Below are positions 14,844-22,087 of a stretch of DNA of 37,365 nucleotides, one piece after another. The notes below the pieces were generated by a model, which made no database searches, had not been told where the DNA came from, and was given only the letters and a program-made list of their open reading frames with translations. Position 1 is the first letter of the stretch. Each line of letters opens with the position of its first letter. The translations under genes and the position numbers were made by a program. Location of the stretch: positions 1 to 37,365 of the forward strand of contig JAMPIG010000030.1 in the NCBI GenBank assembly GCA_023662875.1, written 5' to 3'. The DNA comes from Roseburia sp. (GTDB lineage Bacteria; Bacillota; Clostridia; Lachnospirales; Lachnospiraceae).

Positions 14844-17654
14844 TTACGAAAGTCTTTCATAGGCTTCTATCCCATAATCCTCGAAGCTTCCCATCCTCCC
14901 GTAAATCGCTGCGGCCATATCCAACAGCGGAAACAGGGCCACGGCTCCGGTTCCCTCGCCCAGATGCATCCTGCCGTGGAGAATTGCCTCCTCTCCCAGC
15001 GCTTCCAGGGCCAGCCGTCCCGCCGCTTCCTCCGACACATGGGAGGCCAGCAGAAAATCCGGCGTCCGGGAATCCAGCCTCGAGGCCGCAAGCGCCGCCA
15101 CCGCCGAGATTGCTCCGTCCGCTACAATCGGGATTCCAAACCGCACTCCGCCCAGAAAAACGCCTGCCATCATGGCAATCTCAAAGCCTCCCGCCTCCGC
15201 CAGCAGCTCCAGGGTCTCCTGTCTTCCCCACTTCTTCCGTTCTGCCGGTTCTTTCTGTCCTGACCGTTCCTCCGACACCCCTTGCTCTTTTCGTTCAATC
15301 GGTTCCTGCCGCCCTTCCTGTTCCTTCCGCTCTACCGCTTCCTGCTTCGCCGTTTCTCCCCGTCCAATCGGTTCCTGCTCTCCCAGGATCTTCTTCCTTG
15401 TTCTCTCACAGGCCAGCCTCACCGCTTCCCGCTTTCTGCGAAGCCCTTCCTGATCCAGTCCGGCCCCTCTCCCGGTGACCTCCTCCGGCGATTTTCCCAG
15501 AAGCAGAGCCGCCAGGACGCTGGTGGGCGTCGTGTTCCCGATCCCCATCTCCCCGGTGGCGAGGATGGTATACCCCTTCTCCTTCAGTTCCCTCACCAGC
15601 TCCTGTCCCAGCCGCAGCGCCTCCCGACACTGCTCCACTGTCATCGCCGCTTCCCGGACAATGTTGCCGCAGCCATTCCCCACTCTCCGATCCGCCAAAA
15701 CGCCGGGAACCAGCGGCTTTTCGGCAGCCGAAAACCTCCCTGCGCCATCGGGAGACAGAAGCTTCTCGGCGCTATCAGCAGCCGGAAGCCTCCCCGTGCC
15801 GTCGGATACCGCGATTCCCGCATCAACCACATAGACATCCGCTCCCGCGCATTCCGCCATAATATTCACGGTAGAGCTCCCTTTTACAAGGTTGCCGACA
15901 ACCGTTTTCGTCACCTCGCTGCCGCACTGTGTCACCCCCTCCGCCACTACTCCGTGGTCTCCGCAGAGTACCAGCAGGGCGCGTTTCTTCAGATTCGGAG
16001 GCACCGGGCTGGCCGCTATCCGGCAAAGCTTCGTCACATAGGTTTCCAACAGTCCCAACCCGTCAATGGGCTTGGCGATGCTGTCCCAATGCTCCTGCGC
16101 CCGGCTGCCCGCCTGATACCGCAGGCAGCCCTGCAGGAAACCAAAGACAGCCTCCGGATTACTGTAATAATAGAGATGCGGAAACCCTGCCGCCATATGG
16201 GCCGTATGTACCATGCAGGGATAGGACTTCCCTCCCGCGGGCTTTGTCGCCCTGCAATCCGTCCCGTTCTCCGTAGAGTCCCAATAATGGAACTCATGAC
16301 CCTTCAGGATCTGTCCCGCCCCGCCCAAAATGCCCGGCGTCTCCATTTCCACCTGAATATACCCGAAACGGCACAGCCTGCCGGTGGGAAATCCCTTTCC
16401 CGGCAGAACGCCCGCCATACGGCAGCTCCTGTATGCGGCCCGGCTCTCCGGATCGTTCGTGCCTTCCGTTCCCTCCTCGCTGTCCGCGGATGTCCGGCTT
16501 CCCGAACCGTTCGTGCCTTCCGTTCCCTCCTCGCTGTCCGCGGATGTCCGGCTTCCCGAACCGTTCAAGCTTCCTGCCCCTTCCGCCGCCGACTCCGCCG
16601 TCTCCAAAGCCTGCTGCAGATACAGGAATCCGCCGCATTCCGCCAGGCAAGGGATTCCCCGTCCGCAGAGCTCTTTAACCGCTTCTCTGATTTCCTTCGC
16701 CTGCTCCAGCTCCCGGGCATAATTTTCCGGATATCCCCCGCCGATCAGCAGCCCGTCCAGCCGCGGCGGAAGCTCCCGGTCATGCAGAGGGGAAAATTCC
16801 ACCAGCTCCGCCCCCATCCGAGCCAGCAGCTCCAGATTCTCCGTATAATAAAAGGAAAAGGCCTCATCCCGGGCCACACCAATGCGCACCTTCCCCGGCA
16901 GGACGGGAACCTCCGGCGCTTCTCCCCCGATTTCCGGAGCCTCCTCCCCGATGGCAAGCAGCTTATCAATCTCCACGTTTTTTTCCATTTCCGCCGCCAC
17001 GTTCTGAAGCCAGACCCCAAAATCCTCCATTTCCTCCGGTGCCGCCAGCCCAAGATGCCTTGAGGGTACTTCCAGCTGCTTTCGCTCCTGCAGAAACCCG
17101 ACGACGGGGATTCCGCATTCCCGTTCCACCATTTCCTTCAGCCTGGGATAAAAAGACGCCGTTACCCTGTTCAGAAGGATTCCTTTCAGGTTGCTGTCCG
17201 GGCGATACTCTGCAATCCCCTTTATCACCGCCGCCAGGGAGACGCTGGCTCCTTTCCCGTCTACCACCAACACAACCGGCGTCCGGGTCGCTCCGGCGAT
17301 TTCATAGGTGCTGGCTGCTTCCGACTGTCCTCCAAGGCCGTCGTAATAGCCCATGACCCCCTCGATCACGGTAAAATCCGCCTTCTCCATCCGTTTTCGC
17401 AGCAGATACCTGACCGTTTCTTCCTTCGTAAAAAAAGTATCCAGATTACCGGAGGGTACTCCCAGCACGCTGCGGTGGAACATGGGATCGATATAGTCAG
17501 GGCCGCACTTGGCGGCGGACACCTTCAGCCCCCGCCGCTTCAACACCTCGATCAGCCCGCAGACCGCCAGCGTTTTCCCGCTGCCGCTTCTGGGCGCGGC
17601 GAACAAAATCCGGGCCTGCTTTCTTACCTTTTCCCTGTTTCTGTCTTTATCCAT
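14844..17654 (-). CDS. cbiA-cobT: Fusion of cobyrinic acid a,c-diamide synthase (CbiA/CobB) and CobT
   Basis: From the ATG at 17654 the protein has 936 residues and joins two enzymes. Residues 1 to about 515 are CbiA: P-loop APRSGSGKT (21-28), CGPDYIDPMFH near 53, VIEGVMGYYDG near 105, a glutamine amidotransferase domain with the nucleophile motif LAECGGFLYLQ near 335, and GHEFHYWD near 450. Residues from about 522 are CobT: IAKPIDGLG, LCGDHGVVAEGVT, TGEMGIGNTTPTSV and the catalytic-Glu segment LGEGTGAVALF. CbiA amidates cobyrinic acid; CobT makes alpha-ribazole phosphate from nicotinate mononucleotide and a lower-ligand base. Two insertions are unusual: a tandem 18-residue repeat (about 365-400) inside the amidotransferase domain, and a Lys/Glu/Gln-rich low-complexity stretch (about 760-805) inside CobT. 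The start has AGGGG 6 nt upstream; frames to 17711 are longer but unsupported. Confidence 0.95.
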   Translation of the reverse strand: MDKDRNREKVRKQARILFAAPRSGSGKTLAVCGLIEVLKRRGLKVSAAKCGPDYIDPMFHRSVLGVPSGNLDTFFTKEETVRYLLRKRMEKADFTVIEGVMGYYDGLGGQSEAASTYEIAGATRTPVVLVVDGKGASVSLAAVIKGIAEYRPDSNLKGILLNRVTASFYPRLKEMVERECGIPVVGFLQERKQLEVPSRHLGLAAPEEMEDFGVWLQNVAAEMEKNVEIDKLLAIGEEAPEIGGEAPEVPVLPGKVRIGVARDEAFSFYYTENLELLARMGAELVEFSPLHDRELPPRLDGLLIGGGYPENYARELEQAKEIREAVKELCGRGIPCLAECGGFLYLQQALETAESAAEGAGSLNGSGSRTSADSEEGTEGTNGSGSRTSADSEEGTEGTNDPESRAAYRSCRMAGVLPGKGFPTGRLCRFGYIQVEMETPGILGGAGQILKGHEFHYWDSTENGTDCRATKPAGGKSYPCMVHTAHMAAGFPHLYYYSNPEAVFGFLQGCLRYQAGSRAQEHWDSIAKPIDGLGLLETYVTKLCRIAASPVPPNLKKRALLVLCGDHGVVAEGVTQCGSEVTKTVVGNLVKGSSTVNIMAECAGADVYVVDAGIAVSDGTGRLPAADSAEKLLSPDGAGRFSAAEKPLVPGVLADRRVGNGCGNIVREAAMTVEQCREALRLGQELVRELKEKGYTILATGEMGIGNTTPTSVLAALLLGKSPEEVTGRGAGLDQEGLRRKREAVRLACERTRKKILGEQEPIGRGETAKQEAVERKEQEGRQEPIERKEQGVSEERSGQKEPAERKKWGRQETLELLAEAGGFEIAMMAGVFLGGVRFGIPIVADGAISAVAALAASRLDSRTPDFLLASHVSEEAAGRLALEALGEEAILHGRMHLGEGTGAVALFPLLDMAAAIYGRMGSFEDYGIEAYERLS
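16455..16562 (-). repeat. Two perfect 54-bp tandem repeats inside cbiA-cobT
   Basis: Two identical 54-bp copies (16455-16508 and 16509-16562) encode two identical 18-residue units reading NGSGSRTSADSEEGTEGT. The repeat sits between the nucleophile motif of the CbiA amidotransferase domain and the following MAGVLPG segment. Perfect identity at DNA level points to a recent duplication, and in-frame length change by slippage is likely. Confidence 0.9.
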
Positions 17655-17664
17655 CTCATACCCC

Positions 17665-18804
17665 TTAATCTGTATGGGCGCTTTCCCTCTCTTCCAGCCA
17701 TGCGCTGACATCCTTATAGACTGGAAGCCCCATTTCCTCCGCCAGCTCCAGCAGCCGCCCGCTCATCCTGTTCGTGCTGCCGATCGGGGTTCCCGCATCG
17801 ATCACGGAGCCCGCCCTCTTTGCCTCTTCCACGGCCTGCCTCAGCTGCTCCTCCGACATGACCTCAAAGGCAGGCGACGTCACCACATGCCCGCTGAGGG
17901 CTGACGCCGCCGGACAATCGATATCGTTCTCGGGAAGGATACCGGTGGCAAAGGGGATCCGATACTTCTGGAGAATCCGGTATACCTCCGTGCCATATCC
18001 GCCCCCGGCCGCCACATACACCCTTGGCTCCCCCTCGGGTCGGCCAAACTCCACGCTCCCGTAAAGTCGGTTGTAGCTTCCCTTTTCCAGCCCGTACAGC
18101 CCTTCTATCACCCCATCCCGCAGGATTTCCTCCGGGGTGCCGAAGGCCGCTATGGTATCTCCCTTAACGCATACCATGTAGTCGGACAGCTTCGCCGCCA
18201 GATCGATCTCGTGGAGCGACATCACTACAGTGGTTCCCTCTTCTTGGGCCATGTCCCGCAGAATTTCCAGCAGCTCGAGCTTAAAACGGATATCCAGATA
18301 GGCTGTGGGTTCGTCCAGCACCATTACCCGCGGTTCCTGGCAGATCGCCCGGGCCAGCAGAATCCGCTGGCGCTGTCCGTCGCTCAGGGTGGAAAAATCC
18401 TGGTCGGCCAAGTCCAGGGCATGAACCCGCTGAAGCGCCAGCCGGGTTGCCTTTTTATCCGCCTCCGTCATCTTTCCCAGGGCATTGGTATAGGGGTAGC
18501 GCCCCATGGCAACCACCTCCCCGCAGGTCATCAGCTCCGGCCGGATGCGATCCGTCAGCACCACGGCCACCTGGCTCGCCATCTCCCTCGCGCTCCAGCC
18601 CTGTATATCCCTTCCCCCGATTACCACGCTTCCGGCGATCCCGGCCAGATGTCTGGTAATGGTTTTCAATATGGTAGACTTTCCCGCGCCGTTGGGGCCG
18701 ATCAGCGTAAGAATCTTCCCCTGCCCGATACCGATATTAATATCATGAATCAGAGCCCTGCCTCTGTACCCTACCGCTAAACCGTCCGTCCTGAAATAAT
18801 CCAT
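17665..18804 (-). CDS. btuD: Corrinoid ABC transporter ATP-binding protein with C-terminal extension
   Basis: This is the ATPase of the corrinoid importer. Residues 1 to about 255 form the ABC domain: Walker A GPNGAGKST (36-44), signature LSDGQRQRILLARAI near 138, Walker B VMVLDEPTAYLD near 158 and the switch His in SLHEIDLAAKL near 200. The FecE/BtuD type normally ends near residue 255, but this protein continues to 379 with an extra domain: a Gly-rich VAAGGGYGTEVYRIL near 265, then IDAGTPIGSTNRMSGRLLELAE near 335. This looks like a small alpha/beta domain and may bind a nucleotide or corrinoid. AGGGGG precedes the ATG. It is 54 bp downstream of the permease and 10 bp upstream of cbiA-cobT. 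Corrinoid specificity is inferred from riboswitch and neighbours. Confidence 0.9.
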   Translation of the reverse strand: MDYFRTDGLAVGYRGRALIHDINIGIGQGKILTLIGPNGAGKSTILKTITRHLAGIAGSVVIGGRDIQGWSAREMASQVAVVLTDRIRPELMTCGEVVAMGRYPYTNALGKMTEADKKATRLALQRVHALDLADQDFSTLSDGQRQRILLARAICQEPRVMVLDEPTAYLDIRFKLELLEILRDMAQEEGTTVVMSLHEIDLAAKLSDYMVCVKGDTIAAFGTPEEILRDGVIEGLYGLEKGSYNRLYGSVEFGRPEGEPRVYVAAGGGYGTEVYRILQKYRIPFATGILPENDIDCPAASALSGHVVTSPAFEVMSEEQLRQAVEEAKRAGSVIDAGTPIGSTNRMSGRLLELAEEMGLPVYKDVSAWLEERESAHTD

Positions 18805-18858
18805 ACAGCCCCCTGTTTGAAACCCCGCGTTTTTTCCGACTCTTTTCCGGCAGCCTGA

Positions 18859-19938
18859 TTAAGATTCCGCAGACCGCCTCTTCAGCATCATAACGATTAC
18901 CACCGGCGCGCCGAAGGCCGCCGTCACCGTCCCGATCGCCAGCTCCGTAGGGGAAAACAAGGTGCGCGCGATCAGGTCGCAATAAATGCAAAACACAGCG
19001 CCGCTCAAATAAGTAACCGGGATCACTGCCGCGGGACGGGAGGTTTTCAGCATCGTCCTTGTGATATGGGGCACCGCAATCCCCACAAAGGAAATCGGCC
19101 CCGCAAACGCCGTCACGCAGGCGGAAAGCAGGCTGGACAGCAAAATCAGCCCCGCCCGGAACAGCCTCACATTCACCCCCAGACTCTGCGCATAGCCCTC
19201 CCCCAGGGCATAGACTCCGATGGGCTTGGAGAAAAGCCAGGCCAGAAGCAGTCCTGGAAGGCAGACTCCCGCCGAAAACGCCACATTCCCCCAGTTTGCC
19301 CCGGAGAAGCTTCCCATCGACCAGCTCGTAAGGTTCGCAATGTCATGCTCCTTCGCAAACGCAATGCAGAAATCCGTGGCCGCCGAGCAGATATATCCGA
19401 TCATAATCCCCACTACCAGCAGCATGGACATATTGCGCACCCTCTGGGAAAAAAGGAGCACCACCGACACGACCAGCAGGGAACCCACAAAGGCGGATAA
19501 AACCAGCGCCGCCGAGCTGACCTTCCAGATATAACGCCCGCTGAACACGAAAAGGATTCCCACGATCAGCTTCGCCCCGGAGGAAATTCCGAGCACAAAG
19601 GGACCTGCGATGGGATTCCGGAAAAAGGTCTGCAGCAGAAAGCCGGAGACAGCCAGCGCCCCGCCCAAGACAGCCGCCAGCAGCATCCGGGGCATCCTGA
19701 TGCCGAACAGAATCTTCGACTGTGTGGACGCCCCCGTGACCGCCTCAAGCCGCTCCGCATAGGCACCGCCGGTAAAAAGGTTCAGCACCCGATACCGCGC
19801 GGCGTCCCATATCATACGAAAGATCTCATCCGGCGGGATATGCACCGAGCCCAGGTTTATGTTCAGCACGATCCCCCAGGCCAGCAGAACCGTCAAAACA
19901 ATCATGGTAATCAGGAATCTTCTATGCGCCTGCCTCAT
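18859..19938 (-). CDS. btuC: FecCD-type permease of the corrinoid importer
   Basis: This 359-residue polytopic membrane protein belongs to the FecCD/BtuC family, with about nine to ten hydrophobic segments. Typical elements are IRMPRMLLAAVLGGALAVSG near residue 80, NPIAGPFVLGISSGAKL near 112, a central GYICSAATDF, FAGPISFVGIAVPHITRT near 280 and a final LFSPTELAIGTVTAAFGAPV. As a homodimer it would form the translocation pore fed by the lipoprotein at 19947 and driven by the ATPase at 17665. Only 8 bp separate it from the upstream binding-protein stop. FecCD permeases also carry siderophores and heme; corrinoid is preferred here because of the riboswitch and operon. Confidence 0.93.
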   Translation of the reverse strand: MRQAHRRFLITMIVLTVLLAWGIVLNINLGSVHIPPDEIFRMIWDAARYRVLNLFTGGAYAERLEAVTGASTQSKILFGIRMPRMLLAAVLGGALAVSGFLLQTFFRNPIAGPFVLGISSGAKLIVGILFVFSGRYIWKVSSAALVLSAFVGSLLVVSVVLLFSQRVRNMSMLLVVGIMIGYICSAATDFCIAFAKEHDIANLTSWSMGSFSGANWGNVAFSAGVCLPGLLLAWLFSKPIGVYALGEGYAQSLGVNVRLFRAGLILLSSLLSACVTAFAGPISFVGIAVPHITRTMLKTSRPAAVIPVTYLSGAVFCIYCDLIARTLFSPTELAIGTVTAAFGAPVVIVMMLKRRSAES

Positions 19939-19946
19939 ATCCGCCG

Positions 19947-21212
19947 TTAATCCTGTCCTTCCGCTTCCTGCGGGATCTTGATCAGATGATCTGTCGTAAT
20001 CTCATCCGGATTCTCGCTGGATAAAATCAGATTCATATCCGAGACGATCGAAGAAATCGCCGAGGTCGCCTGGGTAAAATCAGGAGACGTAATCCATACA
20101 TGCCCTTCCTTCACCGCCTTAAAGTCCGCAAACAAAGGCTCATACTCCGTCATCTCCTGAATGGAATAAAACTTGTTGCCCAGATTCCAGTAAAAGAGAT
20201 AATCCGCATCCTTGAAGGCCGCATACCACTCCTCAAACGTCATATTGGTATTTCCGCTCTTCTCCGGCTCCATGTCGGCGCAGATATAGTCGCCGCCCGC
20301 CAGCTGAATCATCTGTACCAGGTAGTCGCCGCCGTTTCTGGCGTAGCATTTGCCGCTGGAGGTGATATAGCCCATGGCCACGGTAATGCCCGTGCTCTCC
20401 GCCGCTGTCGCCTGTTCCATCATTGCCTTCTGGTTGTCGAAATAGGTCTGCGCCTCCGCTTCTTTCCCAAACAGCACGCCCAGCAGCTTTACCCACTCCA
20501 CCCTGGCTAAGGGATGGCTTTCCTTGGAGGAATTCTCCACCAGGTTGGGAATTCCCAGCTCCGTAAATTTCTCGTTGACCTCGGGCGAGGAATCTACCAT
20601 AGCGTTGTCCAGATGAAGCTGGATGCCCTGATCCACCATCATCTCATAGTCTGGCTCCGTATAATTCCCGGAAAAAACGATGCTGCCGTCCTCCAGCGCC
20701 TGACGCACCTCCTCAATATACCAGCCGTCCACATCGGTAGCCACCAACCTGACACAGTCCAGCGCCCCGATCGCGTTCAACAGGGAAACCATGCTGGTGC
20801 TGGCAATGTAGGCTTTCTCCATCGGCAGCTGTAGCACGGTCGCCTCCCCGTCCGCCTCCTCCGGCACGCTCATCCCCTCCGGAACTACAAGATATTTTTC
20901 ACCGGAATCTTCCAGAGTAATCATGCGGTAGCCCCCCTCAAAGAGCTCCACCGAAAAACCCTCCGCATAATCCATTTCCATCCTGCCGGAAGAAACCAGT
21001 CTCCCGTCGTAATTCTCCTCTTCCGCGCCGCTGTTCCCGGTATTCTCTACGCTACCAGCGCCGGAAGCCTCTTCCCCGGAAGCATTTTCCGCGGAGGCTG
21101 ACACATTACTCTCCGAGGAGTCCTGCGTCCGATCCGCCTCGTTTCCGCAGCCGGAAAGCATAGCGATCCCCAGCGCCGCCGACAAAACAATTGCCGCTAA
21201 CTTCTTTTTCAT
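19947..21212 (-). CDS. btuF: Corrinoid ABC transporter substrate-binding lipoprotein (BtuF-like)
   Basis: The 421-residue protein is an extracellular lipoprotein that delivers ligand to the BtuC-type permease. The signal peptide MKKKLAAIVLSAALGIAMLSGC has a lipobox ending at Cys22. An acidic Ser/Ala/Glu-rich linker follows (about 23-70), then a class III helical-backbone binding protein (about 80-415) with LLNAIGALDCVRLVATDVDGW near 145 and SGKCYARNGGDYLVQMIQLAGG near 285. Gene order btuF-btuC-btuD is standard. The ATG at 21212 has GGG 8 nt upstream; the ATG at 21218 is too close to that sequence. It is the first gene after the cobalamin riboswitch, about 235 nt downstream of the aptamer, so the whole operon from here is expected to be repressed by cobalamin. 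Confidence 0.93.
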   Translation of the reverse strand: MKKKLAAIVLSAALGIAMLSGCGNEADRTQDSSESNVSASAENASGEEASGAGSVENTGNSGAEEENYDGRLVSSGRMEMDYAEGFSVELFEGGYRMITLEDSGEKYLVVPEGMSVPEEADGEATVLQLPMEKAYIASTSMVSLLNAIGALDCVRLVATDVDGWYIEEVRQALEDGSIVFSGNYTEPDYEMMVDQGIQLHLDNAMVDSSPEVNEKFTELGIPNLVENSSKESHPLARVEWVKLLGVLFGKEAEAQTYFDNQKAMMEQATAAESTGITVAMGYITSSGKCYARNGGDYLVQMIQLAGGDYICADMEPEKSGNTNMTFEEWYAAFKDADYLFYWNLGNKFYSIQEMTEYEPLFADFKAVKEGHVWITSPDFTQATSAISSIVSDMNLILSSENPDEITTDHLIKIPQEAEGQD

Positions 21213-21328
21213 AACCATTTCCCTTTCTGTTTTTCAGTCGGTTACTGTATTTTGAATACGGGCCGGAACAGAGCTTTTGCCGATACGACTGCGAGATGCT
21301 ATCCGGCCAAAGCCGGGAAACACGTACA

Positions 21329-21369
21329 AAAAGAAAACCCTTTTCTCCGAAAAAAGGGTAAAAGGGTTT
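21329..21369 (-). terminator. Intrinsic terminator/attenuator in the btuF leader
   Basis: On the minus strand ACCCTTTT (21359-21352), a 7-nt loop and AAAAGGGT (21344-21337) form a stem followed by TTTCTTTTT. A second copy of ACCCTTTT just upstream (minus strand 21367-21360) could pair with the same 3' arm, giving an alternative hairpin. The position between the cobalamin aptamer and btuF suggests a riboswitch expression platform acting by transcription termination. Confidence 0.7.
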
Positions 21370-21426
21370 AAAGGCAAGGATGATTTCTCCTGCCTTACGG
21401 TATGTACTCCCAGTTACTCGTAGGAC

Positions 21427-21440
21427 GGAACAGCTGTTCC
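21427..21440 (-). repeat. 14-bp palindrome next to the aptamer
   Basis: GGAACAGCTGTTCC is a perfect palindrome just 3' of the riboswitch P1 stem on the minus strand. It could form a small hairpin in the expression platform or be a protein site. Confidence 0.5.
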
Positions 21441-21446
21441 TGTACA

Positions 21447-21621
21447 ACAGCAGGCAGGTCTCCTGGCTCATAGATCATCACATCGGCCATCTTCCCAGTC
21501 TCCCAGTGATATAGCGGCTCCTGCTCCCTAAATACAGTGACGAGTTCGTACAGGATTCTCACCTGTTTCCCTTTTCACCAAATCCCAGCCCCCGCGGGGG
21601 ACTCATTTGACACCTGCTGTC
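21447..21621 (-). ncRNA. Cobalamin riboswitch
   Basis: The minus strand reads as a cobalamin aptamer. The P1 arms CCTGCTGT (plus strand 21613-21620) and ACAGCAGG (plus strand 21448-21455) close the element. Inside are GGTGAGAATCC-type core sequence (antisense of the segment near 21560-21575), the TCACTGT element, ACTGGGAAGATGGCC, and the strongly conserved B12 box GAGCCAGGAGACCTGCC (antisense of 21453-21469). It lies upstream of the BtuF-like gene and of the whole cobalamin operon. A terminator downstream (21329-21369) suggests ligand-induced premature termination. Confidence 0.95.
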
Positions 21622-21643
21622 TTTCCTGATTCAATTAAATGAT

Positions 21644-21672
21644 AACATAACATATTTTACAGGACTATGCAA
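21644..21672 (-). promoter_or_regulatory. Probable promoter of the cobalamin operon
   Basis: On the minus strand TTGCAT (21672-21667), 17 bp, TATGTT (21649-21644). Initiation near 21637 would place the riboswitch about 15 nt into the transcript. The -35 box overlaps the end of the small membrane protein gene at 21665. The -10 box is weak. Confidence 0.5.
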
Positions 21673-21952
21673 CACCAAATTGCGACTGAATTATCATCCC
21701 CAGGAACACTGCTCCCGCCACGGCGTAAAGGCCGTTCACCGTCAGACAGACCTTCATCACAGGGTTCCGAACCTTAGCCGCAGCGTAAGAGACGGTGGTA
21801 AATACCCCGCTGAAAATCATAAACCCGGCGTAACAGGGAATCATAATATGCGCGTAATCCAGCGCCCACTGAAAATGAATCCGCAGCGGTAAAATCGTCC
21901 ATGGAAGGAACAGCATCAAGACGCTGACCGCGGTTAAAATTTTGTCTCTCAT
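21665..21952 (-). CDS. Small hypothetical membrane protein
   Basis: This 95-residue protein has three hydrophobic segments, about residues 8-24, 33-56 and 70-90, and a short basic N-terminus (MRDK), so it is probably an integral membrane protein. I do not recognise a family. The ribosome binding site is excellent (AAGGAGG 7 nt before the ATG), and upstream lies the hairpin/GGAGG-TATA element. It follows the ABC permease at 22080 by about 125 bp, most of it an 18-bp tandem repeat, and could belong with that exporter (for example as an immunity-type or accessory peptide) or stand alone. The riboswitch promoter overlaps its 3' end. Confidence 0.7.
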   Translation of the reverse strand: MRDKILTAVSVLMLFLPWTILPLRIHFQWALDYAHIMIPCYAGFMIFSGVFTTVSYAAAKVRNPVMKVCLTVNGLYAVAGAVFLGMIIQSQFGVA

Positions 21953-21965
21953 AATGATACCTCCT

Positions 21966-21990
21966 TATACCTCCTGCCCGCCTGGCGGGC
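21966..21990 (-). repeat. Hairpin plus GGAGG-TATA element, copy upstream of the small membrane protein
   Basis: GCCCGCC-T-GGCGGGC (21976-21990) is a perfect 7-bp inverted repeat. On the minus strand it is followed at once by AGGAGGTATAAGGAGG, a doubled ribosome binding site. It has the same arrangement as the elements before cobO, cobC and the cobU-like gene. Confidence 0.6.
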
Positions 21991-21997
21991 GTCCCAT

Positions 21998-22087
21998 CCC
22001 ACGGAATCTATCGATCCCACGGAATCTATCGATCCCACGGAATCTATCGATCCCACGGAATCTATCGATCCCACGGAATCTATCGAT
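21998..22087. repeat. Five perfect 18-bp tandem repeats
   Basis: The unit CCCACGGAATCTATCGAT occurs five times without change from 21998 to 22087. It contains internal near-palindromic sequence. The outermost copy overlaps the end of the permease gene at 22080, whose stop codon lies in the repeat. A related degenerate array, inverted, is at 24507-24561. The array is probably variable in copy number between strains. Confidence 0.9.

Noticed and set aside
15282-17063. A 593-codon plus-strand open frame
   Set aside because: It lies antisense to the cbiA-cobT fusion, has no ribosome binding site and is Arg/Pro/Gln-rich, as expected for a GC-rich shadow frame.
21106-21471. A 121-codon minus-strand frame across the riboswitch leader as a leader peptide
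   Set aside because: It overlaps the end of the B12 aptamer and the terminator, which explain the sequence; there is no ribosome binding site.
21998-22087. Possible CRISPR array from five 18-bp repeats
   Set aside because: The units are directly tandem with no spacers and no cas genes are near, so this is a tandem repeat.
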